Source of the DNA: M3007 sp046329435 | Lineage (GTDB): Bacteria > Bacteroidota > Bacteroidia > Chitinophagales > Saprospiraceae | Reading direction: 5' to 3' | Assembly (NCBI GenBank): GCA_046329435.1 | Contig: JAXLUR010000008.1 | Coordinates: 310,001-374,000 of the forward strand | DNA length: 64,000 bases | Part shown: positions 29,601 through 38,561 of the stretch, piece by piece | How the letters are laid out: every line of letters starts with the position of its first letter | How positions within the stretch are numbered: the stretch's first letter is position 1 | Position numbers and translations under genes: made by a program | Notes under the pieces: model-generated | The model's database searches: none | The model's input: only the letters and a program-made list of their open reading frames with translations | Told to the model about the DNA's origin: nothing

Positions 29601-32011
29601 TTTAGCAGCGCAGTATATGTCTGGCCGTTGCGAATAGTAAAAGGGGTCGCAATCCGCCCTTTCGCAGATGATGGTTTAGCAGACCCTTGATAAGTAGGTG
29701 AAAAGGGGGAGTGATGTCGCAATCCGCCCTTTCGCAGATGATGGTTTAGCAGATTGGAATTGATCACGAATATGCCTTGTATACTCAGGGGTCGCAATCC
29801 GCCCTTTCGCAGATGATGGTTTAGCAGCAACGGACGGCTCCAGCCCGTCGCCGCTGGCTTTGTCGCAATCCGCCCTTTCGCAGATGATGGTTTAGCAGTC
29901 CGGTACTTTCAATTGCGGGGGCTTCCACAACGAGGTCGCAATCCGCCCTTTCGCAGATGATGGTTTAGCAGATTCGAGTCGCATGGGTGGACGGTAGAGA
30001 TCATGGTGTCGCAATCCGCCCTTTCGCAGATGATGGTTTAGCAGGCATCAATGCAATCACGGCCCCCAACGTCATCGCATGTCGCAATCCGCCCTTTCGC
30101 AGATGATGGTTTAGCAGTTGGCGATTGCTCGTCGAGGCGATTGGTCGGGCAGGGGTCGCAATCCGCCCTTTCGCAGATGATGGTTTAGCAGTCACCAAGT
30201 TATCTCCGATTACAACCTTGCGGGTCAGTCGCAATCCGCCCTTTCGCAGATGATGGTTTAGCAGATGTGATCACATTCTGGAATGGCTTCACTGTAGTAG
30301 TCGCAATCCGCCCTTTCGCAGATGATGGTTTAGCAGTTTCCTAAAAATATGGCAGTCGTTAATTAACAAACGTCGCAATCCGCCCTTTCGCAGATGATGG
30401 TTTAGCAGCGCTTGTGTCGGTCGCGTCGAAGTACCTTTTGCCTGTCGCAATCCGCCCTTTCGCAGATGATGGTTTAGCAGTCGTCGAGCAAGCGCCAATG
30501 GTGCTTATAATATAGGTCGCAATCCGCCCTTTCGCAGATGATGGTTTAGCAGGCACTGGCCCACATGAAAAGGAACTTTTCTGGCTCGTCGCAATCCGCC
30601 CTTTCGCAGATGATGGTTTAGCAGTCTTTGGGAAAAACCGCCATTGAACTCAATGATGGGAGTCGCAATCCGCCCTTTCGCAGATGATGGTTTAGCAGCA
30701 ACTCATTACAAAGAGTATTATGAACAAAATCGCTGTCGCAATCCGCACTTTCGCAGATGATGGTTTAGCAGTCCATAAAGTGTCCAATAGGACTTATTTC
30801 TAAGTACAGTCGCAATCCGCCCTTTCGCAGATGATGGTTTAGCAGTCTTTCACCGCAAATGAAAGAACAAATCCACAAATGTCGCAATCCGCCCTTTCGC
30901 AGATGATGGTTTAGCAGTTTTTAAATAAAAAATGCAAAATGAAAAAGAAAAAGTCGCAATCCGCCCTTTCGCAGATGATGGTTTAGCAGCTATCCTGGGC
31001 GAAGACGATACCAGGCTGCCACGTGTGGTCGCAATCCGCCCTTTCGCAGATGATGGTTTAGCAGCCCTGACAATCAATAACTTACGTCATTGTGTCTAGT
31101 CGCAATCCGCCCTTTCGCAGATGATGGTTTAGCAGGTGAGAAGGTTTTTCACAATCGTGTTTTCATTTGGTTGTCGCAATCCGCCCTTTCGCAGATGATG
31201 GTTTAGCAGTCACGATATACTATAGACACCAACCTTAGTAAAAACAGTCGCAATCCGCCCTTTCGCAGATGATGGTTTAGCAGTTCACAAAGAAGTTTGA
31301 GAAGGGCCTGCTTCACGCGTCGCAATCCGCCCTTTCGCAGATGATGGTTTAGCAGCAGAAAAAAAAACCACGCGGCGGCCCCCGCCCCGGAGTCGCAATC
31401 CGCCCTTTCGCAGATGATGGTTTAGCAGGGAGGTGCCGAAAATCCCATAAAGAGTAGGTAAAAAGTCGCAATCCGCCCTTTCGCAGATGATGGTTTAGCA
31501 GTCTCGGCGAAGGAGGCCTCCGACCAGCCCTCGATCCGTCGCAATCCGCCCTTTCGCAGATGATGGTTTAGGCAGCCAACACAAGTTTTTTACTACTGCA
31601 ACCGACCATCGCAGATGATGGTTTAGCAGGTCGCGCAGGGCTTAATCAATGTCGCAATCCGCCCTTTCGCAGATGATGGTTTAGCAGAAACCGCAAAAAT
31701 GCTGCAAGTGTATTCTCGGCGGGTGCAAAAGCCCTTTCGCAGATGATGGTTTGAACAACAATTCAGTGTCGCAATCCGCCCTTTCGCAGATGATGGTTTA
31801 GCAGACCAACCGGCACTTTCCTGTAAAATGGCGGCTTTTCGTCGCAATCCGCCCTTTCGCAGATGATGGTTTAGCAGGCAAGCGAAAAAAAGAAGCTGCA
31901 TATTTTTATTACAGTCGCAATCCGCCCTTTCGCAGATGATGGTTTAGCAGACGTACCAACTGTAATACGTACGGCAAATATATCCAGCCTTTTGACGTCG
32001 GCACAAGCCTT

Positions 32012-32317
32012 TTACAGGATAATTTTTAAAGGCGGCGCTGCAAGTGACGTAACAGCATTGTTAAGTCCGATAGCCTCGATACGGGTTTCCTCACCCTCCC
32101 GCAGGGGGATGAACAACAGGCTGTCGGCCGGCCCGCCGGGGTGGCGGGCCAGCAAACGCCGCAGGGCCGTGCGCAGTGCCGAATACTCCCGCCGCTCGAA
32201 TCCGCGCGCCACGAATACCGAGCGTTGAACCCGGCTACACCCCTGTTTTTGGAGGAGTTTTGCGACGCGATCGCGCAGTCGGTCGTTTTCCAAATCGTAA
32301 CAAATGACGTAGTGCAT
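32012..32317 (-). CDS. cas2: CRISPR-associated endoribonuclease/adaptation protein Cas2 (first module)
   Basis: The 101-residue protein begins 'MHYVICYDLENDRLRDRVAKLL', with the conserved aspartate after the first beta strand (YDLENDRLR), followed by 'GCSRVQRSVFVARGF' and 'SLLFIPLREGEE', a ferredoxin-like Cas2 fold. Cas2 forms the scaffold for the Cas1 integrase during spacer capture. Its first 83 bp overlap the 3' end of the DUF3761-like gene in another frame, so translation is probably coupled. Its stop codon is 61 bp from the last repeat of array 1, on the array's inferred transcription strand, so this module most likely serves array 1. Confidence 0.92.
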   Translation of the reverse strand: MHYVICYDLENDRLRDRVAKLLQKQGCSRVQRSVFVARGFERREYSALRTALRRLLARHPGGPADSLLFIPLREGEETRIEAIGLNNAVTSLAAPPLKIIL

Positions 32318-32945
32318 ATCTCACAAGGGCTTGGTGCGAATCAATCCAGCGCAACAACAGGCGCAACGACAAATACAGGGTGATGCCGCCGCCGGTGACC
32401 GTGGCCGCATCGCTCCAGTTGAACCAGCCGCCGTCGGACACAGGCGCCTGCCCGCCGCCGGGCGCCAGCGCAGGACTGATGATGATGGGTTGCAACTGGG
32501 TGACGGCCGGTCCGATACCGCCGCGGGGAGGCCTGGGCGCCGCGGGCGGATTGAGCGCGCTGCGTTCGGCCGAGTCGAGCGGATGCGGGTGCTGCTCGTG
32601 CCGGCCCGTCAGTATGCGCAGGGTGTCCCCTCCGAGTGTGCGATACAACCAGTAGCGCACACCACCCCTGCCGCTGCACGCCCCCGAACTGTGGGCGTCG
32701 CTGCGCGTGTCGTCCATACATATACACCCGATGCGCTGTGCGCCTATCGGGGCGCTCATACGCTTGTCGCGCGGACTGGCGCGGCGCGCCCGGGCATTGA
32801 CAGGCGTCTCGTCGTCGAGTTCGCTGGTGCGGAAGATGTTTTCAAGCACGCTGAACTCGTCTTCTTCCAGGTCGGGATCTTGCGCCCGCGCGCCCGGCGC
32901 GACGGACAGAACAAACAACAGCATCAGATAAAGCGCCTTTTTCAT
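32235..32945 (-). CDS. Secreted/membrane DUF3761-like protein between cas1 and cas2
   Basis: The start at 32945 gives 236 residues with a signal peptide (MKKALYLMLLFVLSVAPGARAQ). An acidic and arginine-rich linker is followed by a compact cysteine segment, 'GCICMDDTRSDAHSSGACSG' then 'RGGVRYWLYR', which fits the C-x-DGT...GACSGHGGV pattern of DUF3761. A hydrophobic stretch ('VTGGGITLYLSLRLLLRW') near residue 200 could anchor it. It is not a known Cas component, yet lies inside the cas1-cas2 cassette in the same orientation and overlaps cas2. The domain match is by eye and moderate; the function is unknown. Confidence 0.6.
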   Translation of the reverse strand: MKKALYLMLLFVLSVAPGARAQDPDLEEDEFSVLENIFRTSELDDETPVNARARRASPRDKRMSAPIGAQRIGCICMDDTRSDAHSSGACSGRGGVRYWLYRTLGGDTLRILTGRHEQHPHPLDSAERSALNPPAAPRPPRGGIGPAVTQLQPIIISPALAPGGGQAPVSDGGWFNWSDAATVTGGGITLYLSLRLLLRWIDSHQALVRYALRHLLRFGKRPTARSRRKTPPKTGV

Positions 32946-32982
32946 TGTGTAGCGGTTTGTTGTGTTATTTGACAAATTTATG

Positions 32983-33131
32983 CGCTGACAGGATGTACAA
33001 GGTTTACAGGATGATGCCCACGCAGCATGGGCAATAAGCAACTCGGGTGTATATGCGCTGACAGGATGTACAAGATTTACAGAATAATACGCCTGTCGGC
33101 GAAGCTGACCGATCCTGTATATCCTGTCAAA
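32983..33131. repeat. Short dispersed repeats, gctgacaggatgtacaag type
   Basis: Between the cas1 stop and the DUF3761-like start, gctgacaggatgtacaag followed by a ttacag-type end occurs twice in direct orientation (about 32985 and 33058), with an inverted relative, gatcctgtatatcctgtcaa, near 33110. Such elements recur in intergenic regions of Bacteroidota. They may form a stem in the transcript linking cas1 to the downstream genes. Confidence 0.6.
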
Positions 33132-33143
33132 TAAAAAAACTGT

Positions 33144-34181
33144 CTATTCACTCCGGTCGCCCACCCCTCTCACCAGTGCCGCGATTTTCTGCATGTCGAG
33201 GTCGATATGAACAGAACGGCGCAGGCGGCGGCGGTCGTAGGTTTCGGTAGTATTCAGAAAATCCAGCATGGCTCCGATCACCCGGTCTTTTCCTGCCGGC
33301 GCCAGCCATAGGCCGCGTTCGTCGGGGTCGGGCTGGAAGGCGTCGTCAGCGCCAAACAGGGGATCGGTCATCAGGTCGAGCGCCACGGCATCGGCCCAGG
33401 GGCGGTAGGGCTCTATGGCGTCGAAGGCCAGGGTAGGCCGCGCGCCCCACTGGTCGGCGTGCAGGACGCCCATATACGGGTCGAGCCCGCATTTGAGCAG
33501 CCCCAGATGGACGTTCGTGTAAAGCATGCCATACAGGTAGTTGAGCAGCGCATTGAACGGATCGAACGCCGGGCGTTGCTGCCGTCCTTCGAAGCGATAC
33601 CCCCGGTGGGCGAGGTGTTTGGCCAGTTGCTGGAAATACAGGCGCGAGGCGGTACCTTCCTGTCCGCGAAACTGTTCGGCTGTCCGGCTCATGCTGTCGG
33701 CATCCCAGGTCGCCGGCGCCGACCATTGCCGGAACGACCGTTCCAGGGCCGCCAGCACCTGTCGCGCGCCCCCGGTTTCAACGGCAAACCCCGGCGGCGC
33801 GTCCGGCCGTTCGGCCAATTGTACCAACAGGACGCGCTGGCGCGCAATTTTTTCGGCAGTACATTGCGCTACCCAACTGAACCCCTCCGCTTGTCGCGAC
33901 CATAACGCCTGCGTTCGCCGCAATTCGGCAATACTGCCCGGTCTGCCATGACTCAGCTGAGCCAGCGGAAAATGAGTTTGTGCGTCGATGAGCAGTACCG
34001 GAATATCGTGCCCGGCAGCCAGCAAGGCCGCATCCGTGCTCATGGCGGTACCTTTGGTCAGCAAGATGGCGCCGACATCGCGCACCGCAAAACAGCGTTC
34101 GGCTTCCGTCCGGGTTCGTACGGCAAACTGCCCGTTGCGAACCGACAAATAGGCGCCAAAGGAATCGAGGTAAAGCTGCAT
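33144..34181 (-). CDS. cas1: CRISPR-associated integrase Cas1 (first module)
   Basis: The start at 34181 yields MQLYLDSFGAYLSV, the usual Cas1 N-terminus; the open frame upstream belongs to the repeat element. At 345 residues it has the N-terminal beta domain and the catalytic alpha domain. The metal-binding glutamate is in 'FRGQEGTASRLYFQ', the histidine in 'MGVLHADQWGARPTLAFD' and the acidic residue in 'DAIEPYRP'. All active-site residues are present, so the integrase should be functional. With the cas2 downstream it most likely extends array 1. It is only distantly similar to the second Cas1 at 59572, so the two modules were probably acquired separately. Confidence 0.95.
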   Translation of the reverse strand: MQLYLDSFGAYLSVRNGQFAVRTRTEAERCFAVRDVGAILLTKGTAMSTDAALLAAGHDIPVLLIDAQTHFPLAQLSHGRPGSIAELRRTQALWSRQAEGFSWVAQCTAEKIARQRVLLVQLAERPDAPPGFAVETGGARQVLAALERSFRQWSAPATWDADSMSRTAEQFRGQEGTASRLYFQQLAKHLAHRGYRFEGRQQRPAFDPFNALLNYLYGMLYTNVHLGLLKCGLDPYMGVLHADQWGARPTLAFDAIEPYRPWADAVALDLMTDPLFGADDAFQPDPDERGLWLAPAGKDRVIGAMLDFLNTTETYDRRRLRRSVHIDLDMQKIAALVRGVGDRSE

Positions 34182-34248
34182 TTGGCGGGGTGGTATTTGG
34201 TTCGGGGCGGGGGCGACAAAAATGGTGCCGGATGGTGCCGGTGGGGGG

Positions 34249-34862
34249 ATGGGCAAACGCATAAAAATAGAAATTACCAGGGTATTCGGATACCATTTGC
34301 CCTGAACCCGATGGACTGCCTCCATCCCGATCAGCCGCATCGCGGCATAAGGTATGTTTACCGATGTTGCGTCCCTCCGGGACGGGACCTCGCACACACG
34401 TTCTTTTTGCTACCGATATTGCGCTCCTACCGACGTTGCGCCCCTATGGGGCGGGGGGCGGTGGGTCGCTTTTGCTACCGATGTTGCGCCCCTATGGGGC
34501 GGGGGGCTGTGGGTCGCTTTTGCTACCGATGTTGCGCCCCTATGGGGCGGGGGGCTGTGGGTCGCTTTTGCTACCGATGTTGCGCCCCTATGGGGCGGGG
34601 GGCTGTGGGTCGCTTTTGCTACCGATGTTGCGCCCCTATGGGGCGGGGGGCGGTGGGTCGCTTTTGCTACCGACGTTGCGCCCCTATGGGGTGGGGGACG
34701 GTGGGTCGCTTTTGCTACCGATGTTGCGTCCCTCGTTTCTTTTTTCGAGGATTTCGGAAGTGTGGATAGCAACGTGGATGACGCGGATTTGAGCGGATTT
34801 GAGCGGATTTTCAAAAGGGTTGTTCTTTATTCCACAAGATAAATTGCCAGCAAGGCCTGTGC
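34249..34862. mobile_element. Truncated relative of the minisatellite-carrying ISAs1-type element
   Basis: The left arm (about 34249-34415) matches 9369-9537 almost base for base, including a degenerate end (atgggcaaacgcataaaaa). The right arm (34734-34862) matches 10243-10375, including 'tcgaggatttcggaagtgtg' and the 'aaagggttgttctttattcc' stretch. The right terminal repeat is missing, so this copy is truncated. The central tandem repeat is the same 48-bp unit but on the opposite strand relative to the shared arms. It lies just upstream of cas1. Open frames here are translated repeats. Confidence 0.75.
34431..34731. repeat. 48-bp tandem repeat, six copies, inverted relative to the copy at 9.7 kb
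   Basis: Units read GTTGCGCCCCTATGGGGCG, then a G-rich spacer, GTGGGTCGCTTTTGCTACC and GAT. This is the reverse complement of the unit at 9652-10115. Variation is limited to ggcggt/ggctgt and a few other bases. Preceding half-units (gttgcgtccctccgggac, attgcgctcct) look like older, diverged members. Confidence 0.9.
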
Positions 34863-34887
34863 ATCACACCCCGCGCCAGGCTGAACA

Positions 34888-34928
34888 AACAAAAAAACCG
34901 CCGCCAGGCAAAGGCCCGGCGGCGGTTT
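34888..34928 (-). terminator. Rho-independent terminator of the Fn3-like gene
   Basis: Read on the minus strand, AAACCGCCGCC (34928-34918) pairs with GGCGGCGGTTT and is followed by a run of seven T residues (34897-34891). It lies 20 bp after the stop of the 34949-35575 gene. Confidence 0.85.
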
Positions 34929-34948
34929 CAAGGTTTGATGGGGTGTCG

Positions 34949-35575
34949 TTACTGCACGAAATAGGGCAGGGGGTTGCTCGGCGCGCCCTTGCGTTGCTGG
35001 GTACCCATGGCAAACACGCGGAACCACACTTCCTGGCGGCTGGGCAAGCCCGTCACCACCGCGCGGCGGGCGCTGGGATAGATGCCGTTGTGCCAGCTGG
35101 CGCCCTGATCGGTGCTCCATTCCACGCCGTACATGCGGGCCCGGGCAGCAGCGTTGTACTCGAGCAACACTTCACCGGGGCGGTAACCCGAACTGGCGCG
35201 CAAACCCGTCACCTGATCCGGCGTGCCGTCGGTGCGCTGACCCGTCCGGCGACGCGGATTAAAACCCGCATCGAGGATGACCGACTCGTCGCCGTCGGCC
35301 AGCACAATGAGCTGAACGGCGATCCGCTCCAGTACATCGAGCAATTCCTGCCGGCGCATGCGCTTTTCCGCAATCCTGGTGCGACTCCCGTCGGCAGCCT
35401 CCAGAATGGCCGCGGCAAACCGATCCGACGCCAACTGAAGGTCGGTTTCAACATGGTTTTTCAAAGAAGCAAATTTCGGATTGCCCTTCATGCGCGACAA
35501 AACATTGACCGCAAACTGTGTCAGACCGGCCTCGCCGAGTGCCGACTTGAATTCGAAAGAAACATACGTTTTCAT
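34949..35575 (-). CDS. Hypothetical protein with C-terminal fibronectin type III-like domain
   Basis: This 208-residue protein has no signal peptide. Residues 1-110 are mainly helical ('FEFKSALGEAGLTQFAVNVLS', 'RRQELLDVLERIAVQLIVLADGD', in pieces). Residues 115-208 look like an Fn3 sandwich ('PDQVTGLRASSGYRPGEVLLEYN', 'YGVEWSTDQGASWHNG', 'VTGLPSRQEVWFRVFAMG'). Similar small proteins occur in Bacteroidota without known function. It is monocistronic, with its own terminator, between the repeat element and the opposed short-repeat block. Confidence 0.65.
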   Translation of the reverse strand: MKTYVSFEFKSALGEAGLTQFAVNVLSRMKGNPKFASLKNHVETDLQLASDRFAAAILEAADGSRTRIAEKRMRRQELLDVLERIAVQLIVLADGDESVILDAGFNPRRRTGQRTDGTPDQVTGLRASSGYRPGEVLLEYNAAARARMYGVEWSTDQGASWHNGIYPSARRAVVTGLPSRQEVWFRVFAMGTQQRKGAPSNPLPYFVQ

Positions 35576-35744
35576 TTGGAAAAAAAATTAATAAGTGAGA
35601 AAATCAAAACAATCAAAAACCTCGGCAGGCAGTATTACGGTTTTCTCGGGGGCAAAATTATGGTTGGCCAAAAGCCCTTGTCAAGTAGTCAAAAGCAATT
35701 GAAATGTTAATTTTTGCCTTTTTCTGAAATTTTCTTCCGTTTTA

Positions 35745-36010
35745 AACCTGAAACGCGCCGCTCCAGACCTGAATCGACCGGCAATAAACCTGAAACGCAG
35801 CGTCCCAGACCTGAAACAGCCGGCAATAAACCTGAAACGCAGCACTCCAGACCTGAAACGCCCCTCCCCAGACCTGAAACGGCGCAACCCAAATCAGCCC
35901 TCACCCCAACCTTCACCTGAAACGCGCCGTTCCTGTCCTGAAACGCCCCTCCCCACACCTGAAACCGCGCGTTATCATACCCGATTACCACAACCCTGAT
36001 CTGAAACGGC
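35745..36010. repeat. Block of about 11 CCTGAAACG motifs, roughly 20-bp spacing
   Basis: The motif CCTGAAACG(C) or a one-base variant recurs from about 35748 to 36000, mostly 18-22 bp apart, separated by variable C-rich words (gccgctccaga, agccggcaata). Both strands are open because spacing is near 21 bp, but the peptides are low-complexity and no ribosome-binding site supports a gene. The block faces an array of the reverse-complement motif to its right. Confidence 0.75.
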
Positions 36011-36093
36011 CCGATCCAGGTCTTGTCCGGCCGTACCCGGGTTCTGCGCTGGGCGTTTCAAGACATTCCGGGCGCAGATCAGATCTTTTTTGC

Positions 36094-36480
36094 GGCGTTT
36101 CAGGTGAACGTATGGCCTCAAAAGATTCGGAACGCGGCGTTTCAGGCGACCATGCCGCCTTGAAAGATTCGGAACGCGGCGTTTCAGGTGACCATGCCGC
36201 CTTGAAAGATTCGGAACGCGGCGTTTCAGGTGACCTAGCCGCCTTGAAAGATTCGGAACGCGGCGTTTCAGGTGAACGTGCCGCCTTGAAAGATTCGGAA
36301 CGCGGCGTTTCAGGCGACCATGCGGCCTTGAAAGATTCGGAACGCGGCGTTTCAGGCGACCATGCTGCCTTGAAAGATTCGGAACGCGGCGTTTCAGGCG
36401 ACCAGGCCGCCTTGAAAGATTCGGAACGCGGCGTTGCAGGCGACCATACGGCCTCGAAAAATTTGGAACGCGGCGTTCGA
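36094..36480. repeat. 42-bp tandem repeat carrying GCGTTTCAGG, about 9 copies
   Basis: The unit is GCGTTTCAGGYGACC plus a variable 'atgccgcc', then TTGAAAGATTCGGAACGCG, with a 42-bp period (36137, 36179, 36221 and so on). GCGTTTCAGG is the reverse complement of the motif repeated at 35745-36010. The plus-strand frame 36112-36510 encodes a 14-residue repeat (LKDSERGVSGDHAA) and could be a small gene, but it has no signal, varied domain or convincing start, so a non-coding repeat is preferred. Confidence 0.8.
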
Positions 36481-36583
36481 CTCCTTTACTTGGCCATTTC
36501 CGGTCTCTGACGATGTATTACAGGACTATGCAGGATAAAAAAAAGAGGCTGTTGTCCTGTTCCGAATCTTGACCGAATCCTTC

Positions 36584-36591
36584 TACATTTG
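36584..36591 (+). promoter_or_regulatory. Candidate -7 element (TACATTTG) for the dynamin operon
   Basis: TACATTTG matches the Bacteroidota -7 consensus TAnnTTTG, 49 bp before the first ATG of the five-gene operon. An upstream TTG at the best distance is not obvious; the nearest, at 36569-36571 and 36552-36554, are spaced 12 and 29 bp. This is a moderate prediction. Confidence 0.4.
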
Positions 36592-36639
36592 GGCGCACGC
36601 TGTTTCCCGATAATCATCACCCAAAACAAATGAATCTTC

Positions 36640-38556
36640 ATGCCGGATAAGCCCGTTATTAACCCCGAATCCATTTCGGACCTGTCTTTTACATCGGTCC
36701 CTTCCGATCCCAGGGTGCTGCTCGGCGCCATCAACCGCCAGTTGCGCGGCCTGCTCGACGCTTCGGGCCGGTTGTTTCCTGCGCGAGCGCCCGAAATCAG
36801 GAACCTCGAAAACATCCTGCGCCAGACCACCATCCTCCAGTTGCTGCAGGGCGAATACGTTGTTGGTATCGCGGGTATGGGCGGTGCTGGCAAATCCACC
36901 CTCATCAGCCAGTTGTACGACCTGGGCAAATTACTCTCCGGCCGCGGCGGGGAAGGGGAGAGACTGCCCGTCTGGGTGCGCGAAACGGAAGGCATAAACG
37001 AACCGCAACCCTTCGTACACCTCTATTCCTGGAAAAACAGGGATAAAAGCGACAACATCCGTCGCGAGAAAATAACCAACCGTGAAGATTTTGGCAAAAT
37101 CGCCTGCGCTGAAAAGCAAGCGCCGGAAGGCGAACTGTTCATCATGCTTGAATTGCAGGTGCCGCCGCTCGTTTTCGGCGCCGGGGGCTACGGCTTTCTG
37201 CTGCTGCCGGGCTGGGAAAAACTACATCAAAACCCCGGGGAAAACTCCGAATCGGACCAGCTCGTCGTGTTTTCCCTAATCGCCGCCGCCCGTTACATCC
37301 TTGTGGTGGGCAATGTGGCCAATTATCAGGAACTGGATGCCCACGAACAATTCCGCCAGTGGTTCGACGGCAGTGAACCACTCTACGTGATCCCCCGCAA
37401 CGACCAAAAAAACCACGACGGACAGGCGCTCAAAGCCGTCCTGATCGAAAAACTGGGCCTCCAACCCGCCGAATGGGACCGGGTGATCAACACCGGCGAA
37501 CAGCATATCGACCACTGGCGGGCGCAACTCTCGGAGGCGCTGCGCAAATACGCCAGCCACAACGTGCAGGCCGAAACCCTGCAACTCATGCGCCTGGCCG
37601 AATTGTTCGACCAAAAACTGTTCGATACCCTCAACGATATCCGAATGGCGGCCGATACCGGTTTTATGTCGGAACACACGGTGATGGACGGCTTTTTGCA
37701 GGAATACATGGACCTGTACGAACGCGCCGCCAAACGCGCCAAAGACGAGTTCTGGAAACAATTCGACGAAGCGCTGGGCGCCGAACTGGCCGATTTTATC
37801 CAGGAAGGTGAAAAAAGCCGCGGCGACAGCTCGTTCTGGGAACACCTCGTCACTTTTACCCTGCGACACGGCGCCCCTTCCGAAAAATCGGTCAAAAAAG
37901 CGAAAGACGCCGCACTGGAAGCCTGGAACGCCCGCATGAAGGCCTTTCTCAAACGCTTCTACAACGAACGGATGAAAGATGGCGCCGGGGTCGAACAACT
38001 CAAACTGCCCCTGGGCGAACTTTCCGACAACCCTTCGGACAAAGAGCGGGATAAACAGCTGGAAGAAGCGCTCCGGCATTTGCCCCAACTGGCGGCTTAT
38101 GCGCTCATGCAACAACCGCAAAGGGTCGCTTTTTTTCACGACAACCTTCAACAGCAAAGGACGGCCGTACAAAACAAACCCTCCCTCTTATCTGCCGGCC
38201 TCAATGCCGTATCCACATTTGTTCCAAAAGCCCGCGTGGCTGCCGCGCTTGCTTCCCTGATTACCCATGTGGGCGAATCGGCGCAAACTTCCGAACAACT
38301 CGGCAAAAAAAGACAGGTGCGCGAGCTGTCCATACAATTGTACGACCAGTCGAGAACCGGCTACCTCGAAGATTATACCCGGCTGGCCGATCAGCTGCAA
38401 AACGCCGTGCGAAAAGCCTTGTCTGCCCACCTCAAAGTAACCGACCTGAAAAGCGACTACCGCGATATCCGGCTGCGCCTGACCCAGATGAGGAGTTTTA
38501 TTGCCGAGGTCAAAAGCCTGGTCAACCGCCGCCTCGGCTACATCAAACATCGTTGA
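36640..38556 (+). CDS. Dynamin-like P-loop NTPase with degenerate G3 motif
   Basis: A 638-residue cytosolic protein, first gene of the five-gene operon. A Walker A motif, 'GIAGMGGAGKSTLI', lies near residue 80. The expected G3 DxPG appears only as 'FLLLPGWEKL' near residue 188, without the aspartate, and 'VIPRNDQKNHDG' may stand for the G4 region. Residues about 290-640 are almost entirely helical and rich in charged heptads, with a hydrophobic patch ('LNAVSTFVPKARVAAALASLIT') that could insert into membrane, as in bacterial dynamin-like stalk/paddle regions. Tandem dynamin-like pairs often act as hetero-oligomers, one member catalytically weak. Family assignment is by architecture and moderate. 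Stop and next start are 6 bp apart. Confidence 0.6.
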   Translation: MPDKPVINPESISDLSFTSVPSDPRVLLGAINRQLRGLLDASGRLFPARAPEIRNLENILRQTTILQLLQGEYVVGIAGMGGAGKSTLISQLYDLGKLLSGRGGEGERLPVWVRETEGINEPQPFVHLYSWKNRDKSDNIRREKITNREDFGKIACAEKQAPEGELFIMLELQVPPLVFGAGGYGFLLLPGWEKLHQNPGENSESDQLVVFSLIAAARYILVVGNVANYQELDAHEQFRQWFDGSEPLYVIPRNDQKNHDGQALKAVLIEKLGLQPAEWDRVINTGEQHIDHWRAQLSEALRKYASHNVQAETLQLMRLAELFDQKLFDTLNDIRMAADTGFMSEHTVMDGFLQEYMDLYERAAKRAKDEFWKQFDEALGAELADFIQEGEKSRGDSSFWEHLVTFTLRHGAPSEKSVKKAKDAALEAWNARMKAFLKRFYNERMKDGAGVEQLKLPLGELSDNPSDKERDKQLEEALRHLPQLAAYALMQQPQRVAFFHDNLQQQRTAVQNKPSLLSAGLNAVSTFVPKARVAAALASLITHVGESAQTSEQLGKKRQVRELSIQLYDQSRTGYLEDYTRLADQLQNAVRKALSAHLKVTDLKSDYRDIRLRLTQMRSFIAEVKSLVNRRLGYIKHR

Positions 38557-38561
38557 GCGCC

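Larger units (their letters stand above)
21776..31950 (-). CRISPR. CRISPR array 1: about 130 copies of a 37-nt repeat
   Basis: On the plus strand the repeat starts GTCGCAATCC and ends GGTTTAGCAG; spacers are mostly 34-37 nt. About 116 repeats lie between 23614 and 31950 and about 14 left of the IS5 insertion. Position 11 is T (CCTCCC) in the left part and G (CCGCCC) from about 26219 rightward, a sharp switch. Transcription is inferred leftward because the opposite strand ends in ATTGCGAC, the 8-nt tail shared with the other arrays, and because cas1-cas2 lie at the right end. Truncated repeats occur at both ends: a 10-bp fragment at 21776, degenerate copies near 31608 and 31730. The conserved leader block of arrays 2-4 is absent, and only 61 bp separate the array from cas2. 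Small open frames within are translated repeats. Confidence 0.97.

Noticed and set aside
21800..31950. Many small open frames with LLNHHLRKGGLR or AKPSSAKGRIAT repeats
   Set aside because: They are translations of the CRISPR repeat.
34182..34397. Longer N-terminus of the first Cas1
   Set aside because: The extension is translated repeat-element sequence; MQLYLDSFG is the normal Cas1 start.
36112..36510. 132-codon frame with 14-residue repeat
   Set aside because: Could be a small repeat protein, but no ribosome-binding site, signal or non-repeat domain was seen. Listed as a repeat.
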